Positions 20,801 to 32,300 of a DNA stretch of 64,000 nucleotides are shown here, piece after piece. The position numbers and the translations under genes were made by a program. The notes below the pieces were generated by a model that was not told the DNA's origin, made no database searches, and saw nothing but the letters and a program-made list of their open reading frames with translations. Source of the DNA: Boothiomyces macroporosus (lineage: Eukaryota > Chytridiomycota > Chytridiomycetes > Rhizophydiales > Terramycetaceae); NCBI GenBank assembly GCA_027604185.1, contig JADGKB010000006.1, positions 124,001-188,000 on the forward strand. The letters run 5' to 3'. Position 1 is the stretch's first letter, and every line of letters starts with the position of its first letter.

Positions 20801-22373
20801 TAATGGTTGCAGGAACTTGGCTTTCCACTGTCTCCGAATATTAAGACGTGTGGAAGAATCACAGAAGAAAGCAGTTGCAGTGGAGAAGCATAGACGAGTG
20901 AAAACAAAGAAGAAAACTGTCTCTAAAGATGAGGAAGATATTCCAGAAGACGACATAGAGACAATACATCGTAAGCATGCATTCAAAGGCAAAATTTCGC
21001 TTGAATTAGACAATTATTGGATTAATCGGCTACTTTATAAAACAAATTGGGATGCCAAAAACGAATATATACTAGCGCTACAGTTTGGAATCGGAATACA
21101 TCATGGGGCAATGCCAAAAGTATACCGGGATTGTGTAGAGGCTCTGTTTAGAGAGGGCAAACTACGTGTAGTAATTGCTACCAGTACACTTGCAATGGGG
21201 ATCAATATGCCATGTAGAACAGTAATTATATGCCAAGATTCGAAATTCTTGAGTCCACTGATGTATCAACAAATGGCAGGCCGAGCTGGGAGAAGAGGGT
21301 TTGATTCCGAAGGTCATGTTGTATTTTTTGAAACTCCACTCTCAAAATTGTCAACTCTCATTTGTTCACCTTTACCGGAGTTGAGGGGTAACTCAACGTT
21401 CACAACATCCACAGTACTACGATTTGCGAATTTGTATCATTCTGTGGATGCAAAAATACAAGAAAGTGTAATTCAAGCATTGTCATTACTACTGAGAATC
21501 CCACTTTCAGCATATTCTCAAAAGTCTAACAAGGATATTGTATCTCACAGGCTTGCATTCTCATGCGGTCTCTTGCAAACCATTTCCATTGTTGATCAAA
21601 ATTTAAAACCAATCGCTTCCTCAGCAATGAACTTGTTGGAACGATTGCACTATCATGACCCAGCGAACTTGATTCTCTTGCTCTTGCTAAATTCGTCGGA
21701 ATTGATGGATTATATTGAATCAATTCCCAGCACAATTGAAGCTTCAGAGAACCTTATGGGGATATTCTGTCATCTTTTTAATAGACGCAAACTCCCGCAT
21801 CAATATGTAAGACTTGAAGGATGTACAAACATTCAACTACCGAAACTTGCTCCTGGTATTGCGAAGCGAATCAATGAATGGAATGCCTTGCTTGAGAAGG
21901 AACTTCATCAGTATTTAGTAATGCAGTTGCAGCACAAGCCAAACTTTGAATTGCCTTTATCAAAGCTATCACTACCCTACTTTACCAATCGAATTGAATC
22001 AAGTCTCAGCATATTGTTACATTCAACGACACATCACCAAAAGTCTGTATTACAACATCCGTTTGTTGCTATTCGTGGAACACCAGATTCAGAAGCCTCA
22101 CCAATAGACTATGTACTTCCAATTCAAGCACCTGTATTCGTTGAAGATTCGTCATTGAATAACTATGCCCTTCTATTCTACAAACATGGATCAATGAAGA
22201 CACTTGCACGAGAAAATAAGATGCCTGATCATGGAGCTTGGGATGTCTTGAAGGACTGGTCACTCTGTTTGCGCTCAATGAGGGAATGCATGAAGCCAGA
22301 CGAGTCCAAGTTTGGACAAGTTGTAACTTTAATGGTTGAGCAATTTACAGAGCATTTCTCAAAAACCCAATAA
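17832..22373 (+). CDS. DDX60-type Ski2-like DExH helicase
   Basis: This intronless frame of 1513 residues contains a Ski2-family helicase core in its middle: Walker A APTSSGKT near residue 658, DEIH box near 753, SATIGN, and motif VI QMAGRAGRRG near 1149. The long N-terminal region, RWQVGMLDAV before motif I and the overall size match the DDX60/DDX60L family rather than SKI2, MTR4 or BRR2. A lysine-rich spacer (residues about 455-475) and another around 1010-1040 are low complexity. In animals DDX60 is an antiviral RNA helicase; its role in fungi is unknown to me. The lack of introns over 4.5 kb contrasts with its neighbours. Confidence 0.88.
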   Translation: MERFSKWIVPSVANLNDPDTIQYPIFVEFDALFLRALHMSHGKDDCPPAPITVFAVFERLLELLLSSSSDVWLLHTEGVFQAQWKNMSATTQLLRKILLDIVYQHHKGVKVHCISSLEQLGGLVLEQTPQIYITQDFTDFQETTSFLLKNIENFRDRFFYLECCYLIRGIAILTTNDLDIRSDLKFPIIELLPKMGKNVVIFVNQKRKLYWNPVTELTGNIRLSLSNVLEQCYSQIGDADVAEFGDENTPENLSNIVEVWSIHRTVLERISFEDRQFVLSVNYPKSTQTIIETISLRILTILDNSLFISAEFIDLYDPKILYIVANHMDEVKKAIEIPQLLSENLNSIREAGSMEKSSSSFLKKLAEHDVFLTSNEFVSTRTPDTFPNFFCKNISEQHWHNSRLLDDDYRLQAKNHRQLRSLQKEATYNQRFGESFKTASKFDKRLTITLNSCEQETAASKKKKGKKESSSAKVKQLALELAKEKEKEKSIKELNRIVKIADSKNSLKETVIYLEDEISKIVTDSDLELFLYFALCKRSSQLVEKEQSLDSKVRLFTTARDLWRFHQFRLDPKEKDTVMAYFLQLNMHGLVERLSNENAKPTNDDQSVDFQLEYCGHLLPRKTYSVHDDRVSKFFVPDRWQVGMLDAVDERKSILVSAPTSSGKTFVSYYCISKILDSKKKIVFVVPTKALVNQIRADIYNRYGRIYAVFTRDERNDNCMTAQVLITVPQVLETLLLSPEGRKWAESLHYGILDEIHSIDDKESGSCWERILALIPCPVICLSATIGNFPLFSEWLNKVQVEKGYKLHIVLKSDRWNDLVISQYTGTQNTAYNPSSEFWQLDKLNKSSVNMTNFSHFHPMSLFTTPNGWMLFKTQNSLQHIQLTPKQSNELFATLKRLRKEFNLNIDSIDPKHFFKETPFLDRNQVHDWSSKLKQYLCGELNPVQIKRVFSELPSGHVPVIRGEMDRFFNLLVELDCSDRLPAIAFVLNNNGCRNLAFHCLRILRRVEESQKKAVAVEKHRRVKTKKKTVSKDEEDIPEDDIETIHRKHAFKGKISLELDNYWINRLLYKTNWDAKNEYILALQFGIGIHHGAMPKVYRDCVEALFREGKLRVVIATSTLAMGINMPCRTVIICQDSKFLSPLMYQQMAGRAGRRGFDSEGHVVFFETPLSKLSTLICSPLPELRGNSTFTTSTVLRFANLYHSVDAKIQESVIQALSLLLRIPLSAYSQKSNKDIVSHRLAFSCGLLQTISIVDQNLKPIASSAMNLLERLHYHDPANLILLLLLNSSELMDYIESIPSTIEASENLMGIFCHLFNRRKLPHQYVRLEGCTNIQLPKLAPGIAKRINEWNALLEKELHQYLVMQLQHKPNFELPLSKLSLPYFTNRIESSLSILLHSTTHHQKSVLQHPFVAIRGTPDSEASPIDYVLPIQAPVFVEDSSLNNYALLFYKHGSMKTLARENKMPDHGAWDVLKDWSLCLRSMRECMKPDESKFGQVVTLMVEQFTEHFSKTQ

Positions 22374-22601
22374 AGTGATCGGATTCTTTGACTGCGGATT
22401 CCTTTTTGTTGATTAGAAAGAGCTAGCAATATTGGACGTTAGAGCTTTCATGTTCCGTGAAATACGATCTATTAATTTCCAAAGTGAATATAGTGTGAAA
22501 TACAATCTGTTTATTTAGAATGTGTTTTGAAACAACCTAGGAGGAAATTATGGTTCCAATAAATATTAAAAGATCTGTCTATCTAGACGGGATATAAATT
22601 A

Positions 22602-23585
22602 CTATATCTTACGGAATCTACCTTGAACAAATATTCTATCCATAGAGAGTTCCTTTTTCCTATTGATAACTTCTTTCAGAACATAGTCATTCTCAATCAT
22701 TTCAAGGCCCACTTTCTCACATAAGGACTGTAAATACGCTGGGGTGAAGAATAGAGTAAAAGTGCCATCTCCACGAACATAGAAGCGTTCATCTATCTTG
22801 TTTTCTGCTTTGAATCGTAACTGCGATGCATCATAGAGTCCATAATCCCTGAACATGAAAATACCTCCAGGTTTCAATACTTTGGCAATATTTTCCATGC
22901 AAACATCAATCTTTTGCGGTGGAATGGCCGATAAGCAAAATATTGATGACAGCAGATCGATACTATTTGGTTCAATTTCATCCAACAAATCACGTGTGGT
23001 CATATCACACACAAATGCTTTGCACCTGGTTGGATCGTATTCCGAATTCTGTTGGACTAGCTCGATAGCTTTTGGTGAAAAATCGCAGCAATATATAAAC
23101 AGCTCTGGATTAGCTTTTAACAGCGGAAAGACAAAATTCCCCACACCACAGCCAATCTCCAGTAACTTTCTATCGTTACCAACCTTTCCCAGTTCCGGAA
23201 ATTCTCGTTCAGTCCAATGCCGATCTTTGAAGAAATTTGTGGTATTTCGTTTGTAAAACAAGTTCCAGCTCTTTGCTGCTTCTCTGACATACCGTTCTTT
23301 GTTGAACTCTGAAGGGGCTTTTGCTGAATTGTTTTGTTTTTCAAGCATCTCCTTGGCCTTAACTTCCTTTTCTCCTGTAATAGCTTCAGCCCTTTCTAGT
23401 TTTTTCAAGACTTTGCTTTGTGGTTCAGGTGGATAATTTTGTTCGTTTCCCAAACTATTCGATTCATCGCTTAACTCCCTACTTTCTGTGATATGGTTCC
23501 CTTTTAATTGCACTCCTATCAGCTCTACTTGGTCCATAACTGTTCTGCTCTCAATTTTCAAGTTCACATTTATGTGGCGCAGCAT
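22602..23585 (-). CDS. tRNA m3C methyltransferase, METTL2/6/8 (Trm140) family
   Basis: This single-exon protein has 327 residues. After a charged, poorly conserved 95-residue N-terminus it has WNLFYKRNTTNFFKDRHW and REFPEL, the signature of METTL2/METTL6/METTL8/Trm140. The SAM-binding motif I EIGCGVGNFVFPL, then CDFSP and the post-motif CLSAIPPQK follow. These enzymes methylate C32 of tRNA-Ser/Thr/Arg. The ATG at 23585 is first; an ATG 16 codons later is possible. It is divergent from RPL20 with 104 bp between starts. Confidence 0.88.
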   Translation of the reverse strand: MLRHINVNLKIESRTVMDQVELIGVQLKGNHITESRELSDESNSLGNEQNYPPEPQSKVLKKLERAEAITGEKEVKAKEMLEKQNNSAKAPSEFNKERYVREAAKSWNLFYKRNTTNFFKDRHWTEREFPELGKVGNDRKLLEIGCGVGNFVFPLLKANPELFIYCCDFSPKAIELVQQNSEYDPTRCKAFVCDMTTRDLLDEIEPNSIDLLSSIFCLSAIPPQKIDVCMENIAKVLKPGGIFMFRDYGLYDASQLRFKAENKIDERFYVRGDGTFTLFFTPAYLQSLCEKVGLEMIENDYVLKEVINRKKELSMDRIFVQGRFRKI

Positions 23586-23667
23586 TAATGGTGATTGGTT
23601 GGAAAATAATATTCCGTACCGACTTTTTTTTGAAGTCTCATTGCAAGTAAAATCTTTACATTTTAAA

Positions 23668-23688
23668 GTAACGCATTACTAACAACAG
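23668..23688 (+). other. candidate 21-nt intron in the RPL20 5' UTR
   Basis: The stretch starts GTAACG, contains the exact branch consensus TACTAAC and ends ACAACAG, one base before the RPL20 ATG. Length and motifs match the coding introns of this window exactly. There is no frame test because it is untranslated. Confidence 0.6.
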
Positions 23689-23689
23689 A

Positions 23690-24239
23690 ATGGGTCGCCT
23701 TAATGAATATCAAGTTGTTGGACGCAAATTCCCTACTGACAAGGAACCAACCCCAAAGCTTTTCAGAATGAGATTATTTGCACCAAATGAAGTCGTAGCC
23801 AAATCCCGTTTCTGGTACTTTTTAAAACAAAACAGCAAAGTAAAGAAGGCTTCCGGAGAAGTTGTTTCAGTCAATCAAGTATTTCAATTTTAAACAATAG
23901 ATTTTCGAAAAGAAACCAAACACTGTCAAGAACTTTGGTATCTGGATTCGTTACAACTCCCGTTCTGGTACTCACAACATGTACAAGGAATACCGTGAAC
24001 TTACTCGTTCAGATGCAGTAACCGCATGTTACCAAGATATGGCTTCTAAACACCGTGCTAGATTCCACTCTGTTCAAATTATTAAGGTTGCAGAAGTCAA
24101 AGCTGAAGATGTACGTCGTCCATACATTAAACAAATCCTTCAACCAGGTCTCAAGTTCCCACTTCCTCACCGTGTTCTCAAGACCACCAAACAACGTGCT
24201 GCTCTCTTTGCCGGAAAGCGCCCTGCAACTACTTTCTAA
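23690..24239 (+). CDS. RPL20: large ribosomal subunit protein eL20 (L18a)
   Basis: Exons 23690-23878 and 23901-24239 are joined across a 22-nt intron and give 175 residues, the normal length for eL20. The N-terminus contains [10 protein letters not shown] and RMRLFAPN, the second exon begins IFEKKP, and [13 protein letters not shown] is conserved. Without splicing the frame ends after five spurious residues. It is a structural protein of the 60S subunit. Codon bias resembles eEF3. AATAAA lies about ten bases past the stop. Confidence 0.97.
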
Positions 24240-24313
24240 GCTATGTTTTAATAAAGAGCTCAAAAGAATTGGTTTGAATTTTAGTCTGGCGCATTGACAT
24301 TTTTCTCTCCCAA

Positions 24314-25102
24314 ATGCCCATCACCGACATGAGCTTATTTAGAGATTACGAATTAGCTAGATCAGTCAAACCAGAAGTAGCAGCTGTATATAAATTGAAC
24401 CATGAACAACAAACCTACGACTTGGCGGCTCAAAAATCAATGCAATACAGCAGATTAGATAGAGGCAAAAAATCAATTTGGCAAGTGCTGGAAATCTTAG
24501 GAACCATAGTCGATGATTCGGATCCGGATACTGATCTATCGCAGATTCAGCATGCGCTACAATCTGCTGAAGCTGCTCGCAAAGATCACCAGCCAAATTG
24601 GTTCATTTTGACTTGCCTCATTCACGACTTGGGAAAGCTACTCATTACCTTTGGAGAGCCGCAGCATTTTGTAGTTGGAGATACATTTCCGCTTGGGCTT
24701 CCATTCTCTTCAAAGATTGTATATCATGAATACTTTGCATGCAACCCAGATACAAAGAATCCAAAATACAACAATGGCCTGGGGATGTATACACCAAACT
24801 GTGGATTGGATTCAGTAGTAATGTCCTTTGGTCATGATGAATACTTGTATCATGTTGTAAAGAAATACCTTCCAAAACAAGCCTGCTTCATAATTCGATA
24901 TCATTCCTTTTATGCTGGGCACACTGCTGGAGAATACAAGGAATTGCTGTCGCAAGCTGACGTTGAAAATATGAAATGGCTCAAAGAATTCAACAAGTAT
25001 GACTTGTACTCCAAATCGGCAAATCCTGTTGATCTGTTGGCTGTCAAAGACTATTATCAAATTCTGATTGCTGAATTCTTTCCTCCTGAAATAGATTGGT
25101 AG
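24314..25102 (+). CDS. MIOX: myo-inositol oxygenase
   Basis: This intronless 262-residue protein belongs to the MIOX family. The di-iron ligands of the HD-like fold are all visible: H80, H104 and D105 (LIHDLGK), H174 (FGHDEYLY), H197 (RYHSFYA) and D230 (NKYDLYSK). MIOX cleaves myo-inositol with O2 to D-glucuronate, the first step of inositol catabolism. The start is the first ATG and precedes a normal N-terminus (DYELARSVKPEV). The gene is 74 bp downstream of RPL20, and its stop lies 33 bp from the convergent stop of channel gene B. Confidence 0.95.
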   Translation: MPITDMSLFRDYELARSVKPEVAAVYKLNHEQQTYDLAAQKSMQYSRLDRGKKSIWQVLEILGTIVDDSDPDTDLSQIQHALQSAEAARKDHQPNWFILTCLIHDLGKLLITFGEPQHFVVGDTFPLGLPFSSKIVYHEYFACNPDTKNPKYNNGLGMYTPNCGLDSVVMSFGHDEYLYHVVKKYLPKQACFIIRYHSFYAGHTAGEYKELLSQADVENMKWLKEFNKYDLYSKSANPVDLLAVKDYYQILIAEFFPPEIDW

Positions 25103-25135
25103 TCGAATAAAATTGTTTTTATTATACTCTACAAA

Positions 25136-28100
25136 CTATTCTCTCTTGCCTAAATTGGATGCAATACGCTCCTCTGCAATCTTTTGCATCTTTTCAGCCA
25201 TTTCTGGATATACTTCTAAAATAAAATTAAGGTCTGATCTTGACAAGGAATATAAATTACAAGATGAAGTTGCTCTAATTGACGCGGTTCTCTTCATATT
25301 ACCAAAAAGCAATGCGATTTCTATGTAAGATCTGGCTTACCTCCAAAGAATTGGCCAGGTGACAGCTGGGCTACTGCAACGTTATTCACGACTACTTCTA
25401 GCGTTCCCGAAGCAATAAAGAACATCAAGTCGCCGGCAGTTCCTCTTTCAATTACCAAATCATCCTTCAAGAAGTGTGCTGGCTTCAAGATCATGACTAC
25501 TTGGGAGATAAAACCGTTGTCGGCACCTTTAAAGAATGGAACTTGGATAATCAAAGCCCTACATTCTCTCATATATATAGCCTATGATTAGATATCTATT
25601 ACCAAACGAAGAGGATGATTTAATTCAGATAAAATCTTTGTTTCGTCGAAATATTTGCCCAAGGAGTACTTTAGTTGATAATAGTCCAGGATCTTTTTCT
25701 TTAATTCTCTGCCCAATCCCTTATAGGTAATGTACTGCCCTACTTGTTCCAGTTGCTCGTTGAATTGGCGGCCAGAACTGAATTAAACGGAAATTACCTG
25801 TCCAAGCCGATCATGAAACTAGAAATGTTACCAACGAATAGCGACATGAGGGATACATTGCAAATCATATTTAATATTTTTAGCCAGCGATCAAGAGGTA
25901 CTTTTGGAGGAACTGCACCACACCCAGTATTCAACATTTCAGTTGCTGAGGACCAAAAGTGAAGGGTATACATTTCAGCTTCGTTATATATAGGGAAAGC
26001 ATTTGGAATTGCTTGCATTCTAATCAAAAAGTTTGCTGAACAGCTGTGCCAATGCCTGATATTAGTTATTTCTTACCAATACAGTGTCATGGTAAACAAA
26101 ATCTTTCCTGCTTGAACAGCTGAAATATTGACATCATTTCTTCTTACCCAATCGGTCATGTAGTCAGCAATCCAAGAAGATCTGTTACTGACAAGTATTC
26201 GAACAAGTGGAAACGCGTGAACCAAGCATACCAATCTAACCCAATTATTTAATACAGGATCAGTAACTGCAGCATCGACTATAAACACCCATGGAATGCC
26301 AGTAATGAAATCCACTACAAATGAACCGTTTTTCCAGTAAATGACAATCAACTTTTTTGGCTCCATTTCGACTTCCTGGTGTAATCTGCAACCAGTTTGT
26401 AGTTTAAGCAAGAAATCAAATAGAGAGGTGATAAATACAACTATACTTATGGCTGGTAGTATGTCTGTTTCAGTGGCAAATCCAAATGAAACTGGCAAGA
26501 CTATAGCCACTACCAGGTACAACAATGTAAATACGCTGTTTGCAATTCTTGAGAATAATGAATTTGGATGAAGGGGGCAGTATGTTGTCGATGGTTGGTA
26601 TTTGTTCCAGAGTCTAACTAATTTCTGGCTAAACGTTTGGTTTCCCATATTGCCCATGTTACCCATGCTATTCGCTTTGGCTGCGTCATTTTCGTTGTTT
26701 TGCTGCATTATTTTTCTTTGGGTGATCTTTGGCTTGACAACTTCATCATCTTCATCATCCTTATCTTTATCAAGGTCAATTTTAACATCCGCGCTTGGAG
26801 TTGCAGCCTCAGCAGAAGCCAGTATTTTACTTTCACTTTTTGGAAGTGGGGCTTTCGGGTCATTTAGATCATCTTCGGATGGATCTTCAAGAACAGCTGG
26901 CTCTACTGCGATTTTCTCTTCCACAGTTTCAGGTACAACCAAACTCATAATGGACTTTTTGTTGTTCTTGCTCCCCAAAAACTCAATTGATTTCATTAGT
27001 TCAGGATCAACATCAACGTTGTCACTGCTGATATGCTTGCTGATGAAGGATCTATCCAAAAAGTTTTGTACCGATGATTTCCGTTTGACAGCACTTAAAA
27101 CTTCTCTGATCTCTGAATTTTCCACTGCCTCCAAAATTTTGTTTTTTGAGTTGGGATCTGTACTGTAAAATGGACTTTCTGGGTTCATAGGAATTGAAGG
27201 CAATTCTTCGCCGTCATTCTCCAAAGGGGTTTCCAAAGAAGATATATTGAAAGTCGGAGAAGTAGCTTGCATTTGAGACTGCTTTCTTTGAGCCTTTTTT
27301 GCCGCCAAGATATCCAATGCTCCTTGTGAGGGAAACAAAGAGTTTTTCCTCGACATATGATGATCAACGGAGAAGGATCTATCCACTAACGCAGCAGTAT
27401 TCTTTGTAATCATTACTACACCAACTTTGTTATTAGCTAATCTTTCTTCAGCAGTCTTCTTCATCATTGTAGCCATGCTTGGATTAATATCCAAGATGAT
27501 TTCGAGGTCACCTTGCGAAAGAGAGTATAGCACGCATTCAGTAACAGCCCTAATGGAAGCCGTGCGTTTCATGTGGCCAAACAAAAGTGATATTTCTAAT
27601 ATTATCCACCAATTACCTCCAAAGAACTGGCCTGCCTTTAATGTTGTCACAGATTTTCCTTCCACTATTACTTCGACAACACCTGACGCAATAAAGAACA
27701 TCTGGTCCCCAGTGGTGCCTTGTTCAATAATGAAATCATCGTGCAAAAAGTGGTTAACCTTTAATTGACACACAACTTGGGTGATAAAGCTGTGATCAGC
27801 ATCTTTAAAGAATGGCACTTGTAGTATAAGCGGTCTGCATTCTCTCATACAAATAGACTACAAATTAGTTCCAGATTACGACACGAAGTGGATGGTTTAG
27901 CTCAGCCAAGATCTTTTCTTCATCAAAGTACTTGCCCTTTGAATATTTAAAGTGATAGTAGTGTACAATTCGTTGTTGTAAATCTCTTCCGAGGCCTTTG
28001 TATTTGATGTACTGATTAACCTCTTCCAACTTTTCTGTAAATTGTCTGCCGGAGCTATCCAATCGCAACATGAAAGTAGTGATGTTTGCTGTAAACAATG

Positions 28101-29245
28101 CCAGCAAGAATGCAGAGAAAAGCATGTTGAATATTTTAGACCACCTATCCGAAGTCAAAGTTGGTCCCGCAACACCCCATCTTTGATTAATAAATGATTA
28201 CCCTGAAGAGAACATTATACTAGATGCTTCAAAGAATGAAATTGTATAGTGCTCAAATTCATTTTGTTCATTCTGAAGGGTTGGATTCAGCTCAGACACC
28301 ACACCTCGCAATTGCAAAAAGTAAACAGCGCAGGTAAACCAATGCCTAATATTAAATCTACTCACCAGTAAAAAGCCATACCAGAAAGAATAGAGATCGA
28401 TTTGATAATGGCGGAGTTGATTTCATATTTCCGGATGATTTTCGTTGCCATTTCTGAAATCCAAGAAACTCTCGTACTGGTAAATGTTCTTACAACAATG
28501 AATGCATTAAGCATGCAAATCAAAGACCAATTCATATTTTGCATCGATCCGGGTGGTTGAACCACAGCATCAATTATAACAATGTATGGAAATCCAAGTA
28601 CTGCATTCCAGATCAACAATTTCGAGTCCCAATGATACTGATACACTACTTTTGGATCCATTTCTAACTCTTGTTCCACAATTATCCCGGTATTCAAAAC
28701 CATAACCGTGTCTATTATCACCACACCCATTATATACAAGGACAAGGGGAGTAGCATTTGATGCTTATAAGGATATGCTAGAGATAGTGGCAAGAGGATA
28801 GCATAGATGATTATGAAAATTGAATTCAAACTACACCATAGTTGAGCTAGTAATGAGAGTGGATGAATCGCGCATTGGTTAGTGTCTGCCGATTCATACT
28901 CTGTAAGTCCACGATTAACATCATATTGGTATTGCATAAACTGTTTGAAATTCCTTGGAAACCATTTCTTATTCAAAAAGGCCTCTTTAATTTCCTCTGC
29001 ACTCAATTTCACATCTACATTAACTGGCATTAACCTTTCTTGTTTACTGCAGACTTGCTCAAATCATCTACAAGAAAATCTTTTAATAAATCCACATCCT
29101 TGTTCAGAGCAAGCATTGCTGATTTTGCTTCATTCTCTGGAAGGTTATCGATTGCGTTCCTCATTCCAGTCAAATGGGCTTTGATTTTAAGTAATTCATT
29201 ATGAAATTCCCCGACTTTAGCTTTGATATCCTCTCCGGCAGCCAT
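25136..29245 (-). CDS. two-module cyclic-nucleotide-gated-type channel B
   Basis: Ten exons (29245-29035, 29014-28366, 28345-28202, 28180-27880, 27857-27617, 27595-26077, 26055-25798, 25777-25603, 25581-25341, 25320-25136) with nine introns of 20-22 nt encode 1307 residues. The order is N-terminal coiled coil, six-TM module, C-linker and cyclic-nucleotide-binding domain (CNBD), an acidic/lysine linker, then a second six-TM module and CNBD. Both CNBDs keep GQFFGEI/GEIALLFG and KRTAS(I)R, the phosphate-binding cassette, so nucleotide binding is expected. The selectivity-filter positions read GWG (335-337) and GCG (1066-1068) instead of GYG/GFG. S4 segments have few charges. Intron 27596-27616 is 21 nt without an in-frame stop and would be missed by simple frame reading. 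It is paralogous to gene A immediately upstream. Confidence 0.9.
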
Positions 29246-29326
29246 AGAAATTTCTCTAAACTTTGAATTACGCGTCGTGAAAATACAAGATGACGTATGA
29301 CATAAATCGGTGACTTTATTTTATGA

Positions 29327-32300
29327 TTATTTTTTCCTCGTTGTGTCGCTCTTGATTCTCTCCTCTGCAACAGCCTGCATCTTTTCTGCTATTTCTGGAT
29401 ATACTTGCAAAATAAAGCTGAGGTCATTTCTGGATAAAGAATACAGATTGCAAGCCGTTTTCGCACGAATGGTAGCGGTTCTCTTCATATTACCAAATAG
29501 GAGAGCAATTTCTGAGTTAATATGGTGTTACCTCCAAAGAATTGGCCTGGGTTCAATGTGGCTACTGGTTTGACATCCACTACTACTTCTAAAGTGCCAG
29601 AGGCGATAAAGAACATCAAGTCGCCAACAGTGCCCTTCTCAATCACCATATCTCCGGGCAAGAAGTAGCACAGCTTCAAGATCATTACCACTTGTGATAA
29701 GAAGCCATTATCTGCATCCCTAAAAAACGGTACTTTAAGAATCAAGGGCCTGCATTCCTTCATACAAATTGCAAGTCTTAGTGGATGGTTTAATTCTTCC
29801 ATAATTCTATTTTCGTCGAAATATTTACCCAATGAATATTTTAGATTGTAGTACTGAAAGATTTTTCTTCGCATGTTCATGCCCAGGCCTTTGTAGTCAA
29901 TGTATTGTTCTATTTCTTCGAGCAGCTCATGGAAGCGGGCACCAGAACTGCTTTAAACAGCCTCTTACCTATCTTGACTGATAATATAACTCGCAATATT
30001 TCCCACAAACACAGCGTAAAAGGTCGCATTCAAGGTCAAGAAGACTACATCCAGCCACTGATCAATAATTGATCGAGCAGTAGTTAAACCGCAACTGTAA
30101 TTAATTCATAGAAACCTAGAATACATTGCTTCTCCAGCTACTGACCAAAAGTACAATGTATACGTGCTAAAGAAATTATCATTTTCTAAAAACATGGAAT
30201 AGCTAACACTTTGATAGCGATCTAGCAAGACTTTTATGCAGGATTTCCAATGCCTATCATAAAATCGGAATTACCAATATAATATCATGGCACACAAAAT
30301 TTTACCAGCTTGGAAACTGGAAGCATTAATGCTATACTTTCTAACCAGATATTGGATTTCCTCTCCTATCCAGGTTGGTCTATTAGCACTGAAAATTCTA
30401 TAAACTGGGAAGATATGCACCAGACAAATTAGACGCACTGTTAAAAGTGTTGAACCATAATACTCTGCAATTATATACCAAGGAAGTCCACATATAATGT
30501 CAAAGACTAAATTTCCATTTTTTAAATGGTGGATGAACACTGCAGATGGCACTGTCTCTGGCCCTTTGTCACTGTAGAAACAGGTTTGAAGCTTTATCAA
30601 AACTTCAAATACTGATGTGATAAACACTGCTATCCAAATTCCTTTGAGAAGATCAACTTCTGGGAAAGCGATAGTAAATGGTACCAAAATTGATGTAATT
30701 AGGAACACGATAATATATACACTGTAAAAGTATTGGTTGAAAGGTGTGTAAGGTGTCAATGGGCAATAGGATGTAGATGGTTGATATTTGCTCCAAAACC
30801 TTTTCAACAATTCTTTCCTTGAATATTCTACTGGTGCGTTAAGCAAGATTTGATTGACAATCTTTTTTCGCTTTGGAGCGGCTTTCTTTCCTGTTTCCGA
30901 GACAATCCCACTACCCAAATCAGACATTGCATCCATGTCATCGTGGGATGCTTCTTCCTTCTTAATGCTCTTTTTTTCCGCATCAGAGGGCCTTTGAGGC
31001 GGTTCTTCCTCATCTTCATCCACTGGCAGTATAAAATCGGAATTTCGATTGCCATTTTGGAACGAAGCCGATCTCGATGTTTTTGCGATAAATTCAACAA
31101 TTTGATCGGCAGCGTTTGAGCTGTCTGATCCGGTTGACCTGTTTGCATTTCTACGTTTCATACTCATAATGGATGACCTTCTTATTCCTGATTGTGATAG
31201 TCTAGGATCCTTAATCCCACTCCTTGAATTTTTTTGAGCATCAGCTAATGCTTGTGCATTAAGTGACTGTCTCCTAATAACGCTTCCGATGATGCTGGCA
31301 ATTTCTTCGTTTTGAATTTTTTCAAGTTCTTGGATTTCTGCAATATAAGCTGACTGATATCTGTCAGGCTTGAAATCCGCTTTGCTTTTCTTGGTTTCAT
31401 CTTTTGATAACTTGTTTGCCGCTGCTGGTAAAAGCAAATTAGTGTCTGGACTTTCTGCTGATGAACTCAATTTAGGAAGTGACTTTAGTTTTGACTTTAA
31501 ATCTGGTGACACTATTTGTGTTTTGAGAGATCGTCGTTGAATATTATCATCTGAAAATGTCTTTGGGAGGAAGGACTTTCTTGAATTTGAAACTACTCCT
31601 TCACCATTAATTGCAGCATCTATCTTTACCGACACAACCACATTTTCCAACTGTTTACTTTCCTCTTTTTTTATTGAGTTTCTGTTCGAGTTACTTTTCA
31701 TTGATTTCAGAGAGCTTTTTCGTTTGATTTCCTTAATTGAAGAAACCAACGCTGAAAATTGTTCTTTATCAGCATCTGAATGCATATTGATTCCAGTCAC
31801 TGCACTAGGAGTTCGGTTTCTAATTGCCTGAAGGACACCTACAGCTCTTTGCGCTTTCAACTCTGTAGTAGCAGCATTACTGGAACTTCGAGATCTTGTG
31901 TGTACAGAAGATCTCCTGGACGAACTTCCAGCAACTTGAATGGTCAAGTGTGTCTGTAAAATTTCATGCGACAACTTTACGTTTTCTGAGGAAGGGGAAA
32001 GGCTCAAACGGGATTTCCTCCTACGACTAGGCTCATTTGCATTTTCAATATTGGGAGATTGTAAAATCAAACTATTGGGTTGATCACCTAGTTTGGGCGG
32101 TTCAATTTCGATAGATATTTCAGTGTTTCTTCCACTTGAATACGCTGTATTTGTGATATCCGCTCGGTTAACGGATTTGGTGTCTTCTTCTTTAACTTTG
32201 TTGGGGATAGTTATAACAGGTGCATCCGATTGCTCGTCCAGTATAATTTGAGGGGGTTGATTTGGTACTACGTCAGCGATTACCTCGATCTGCGGTTTAT

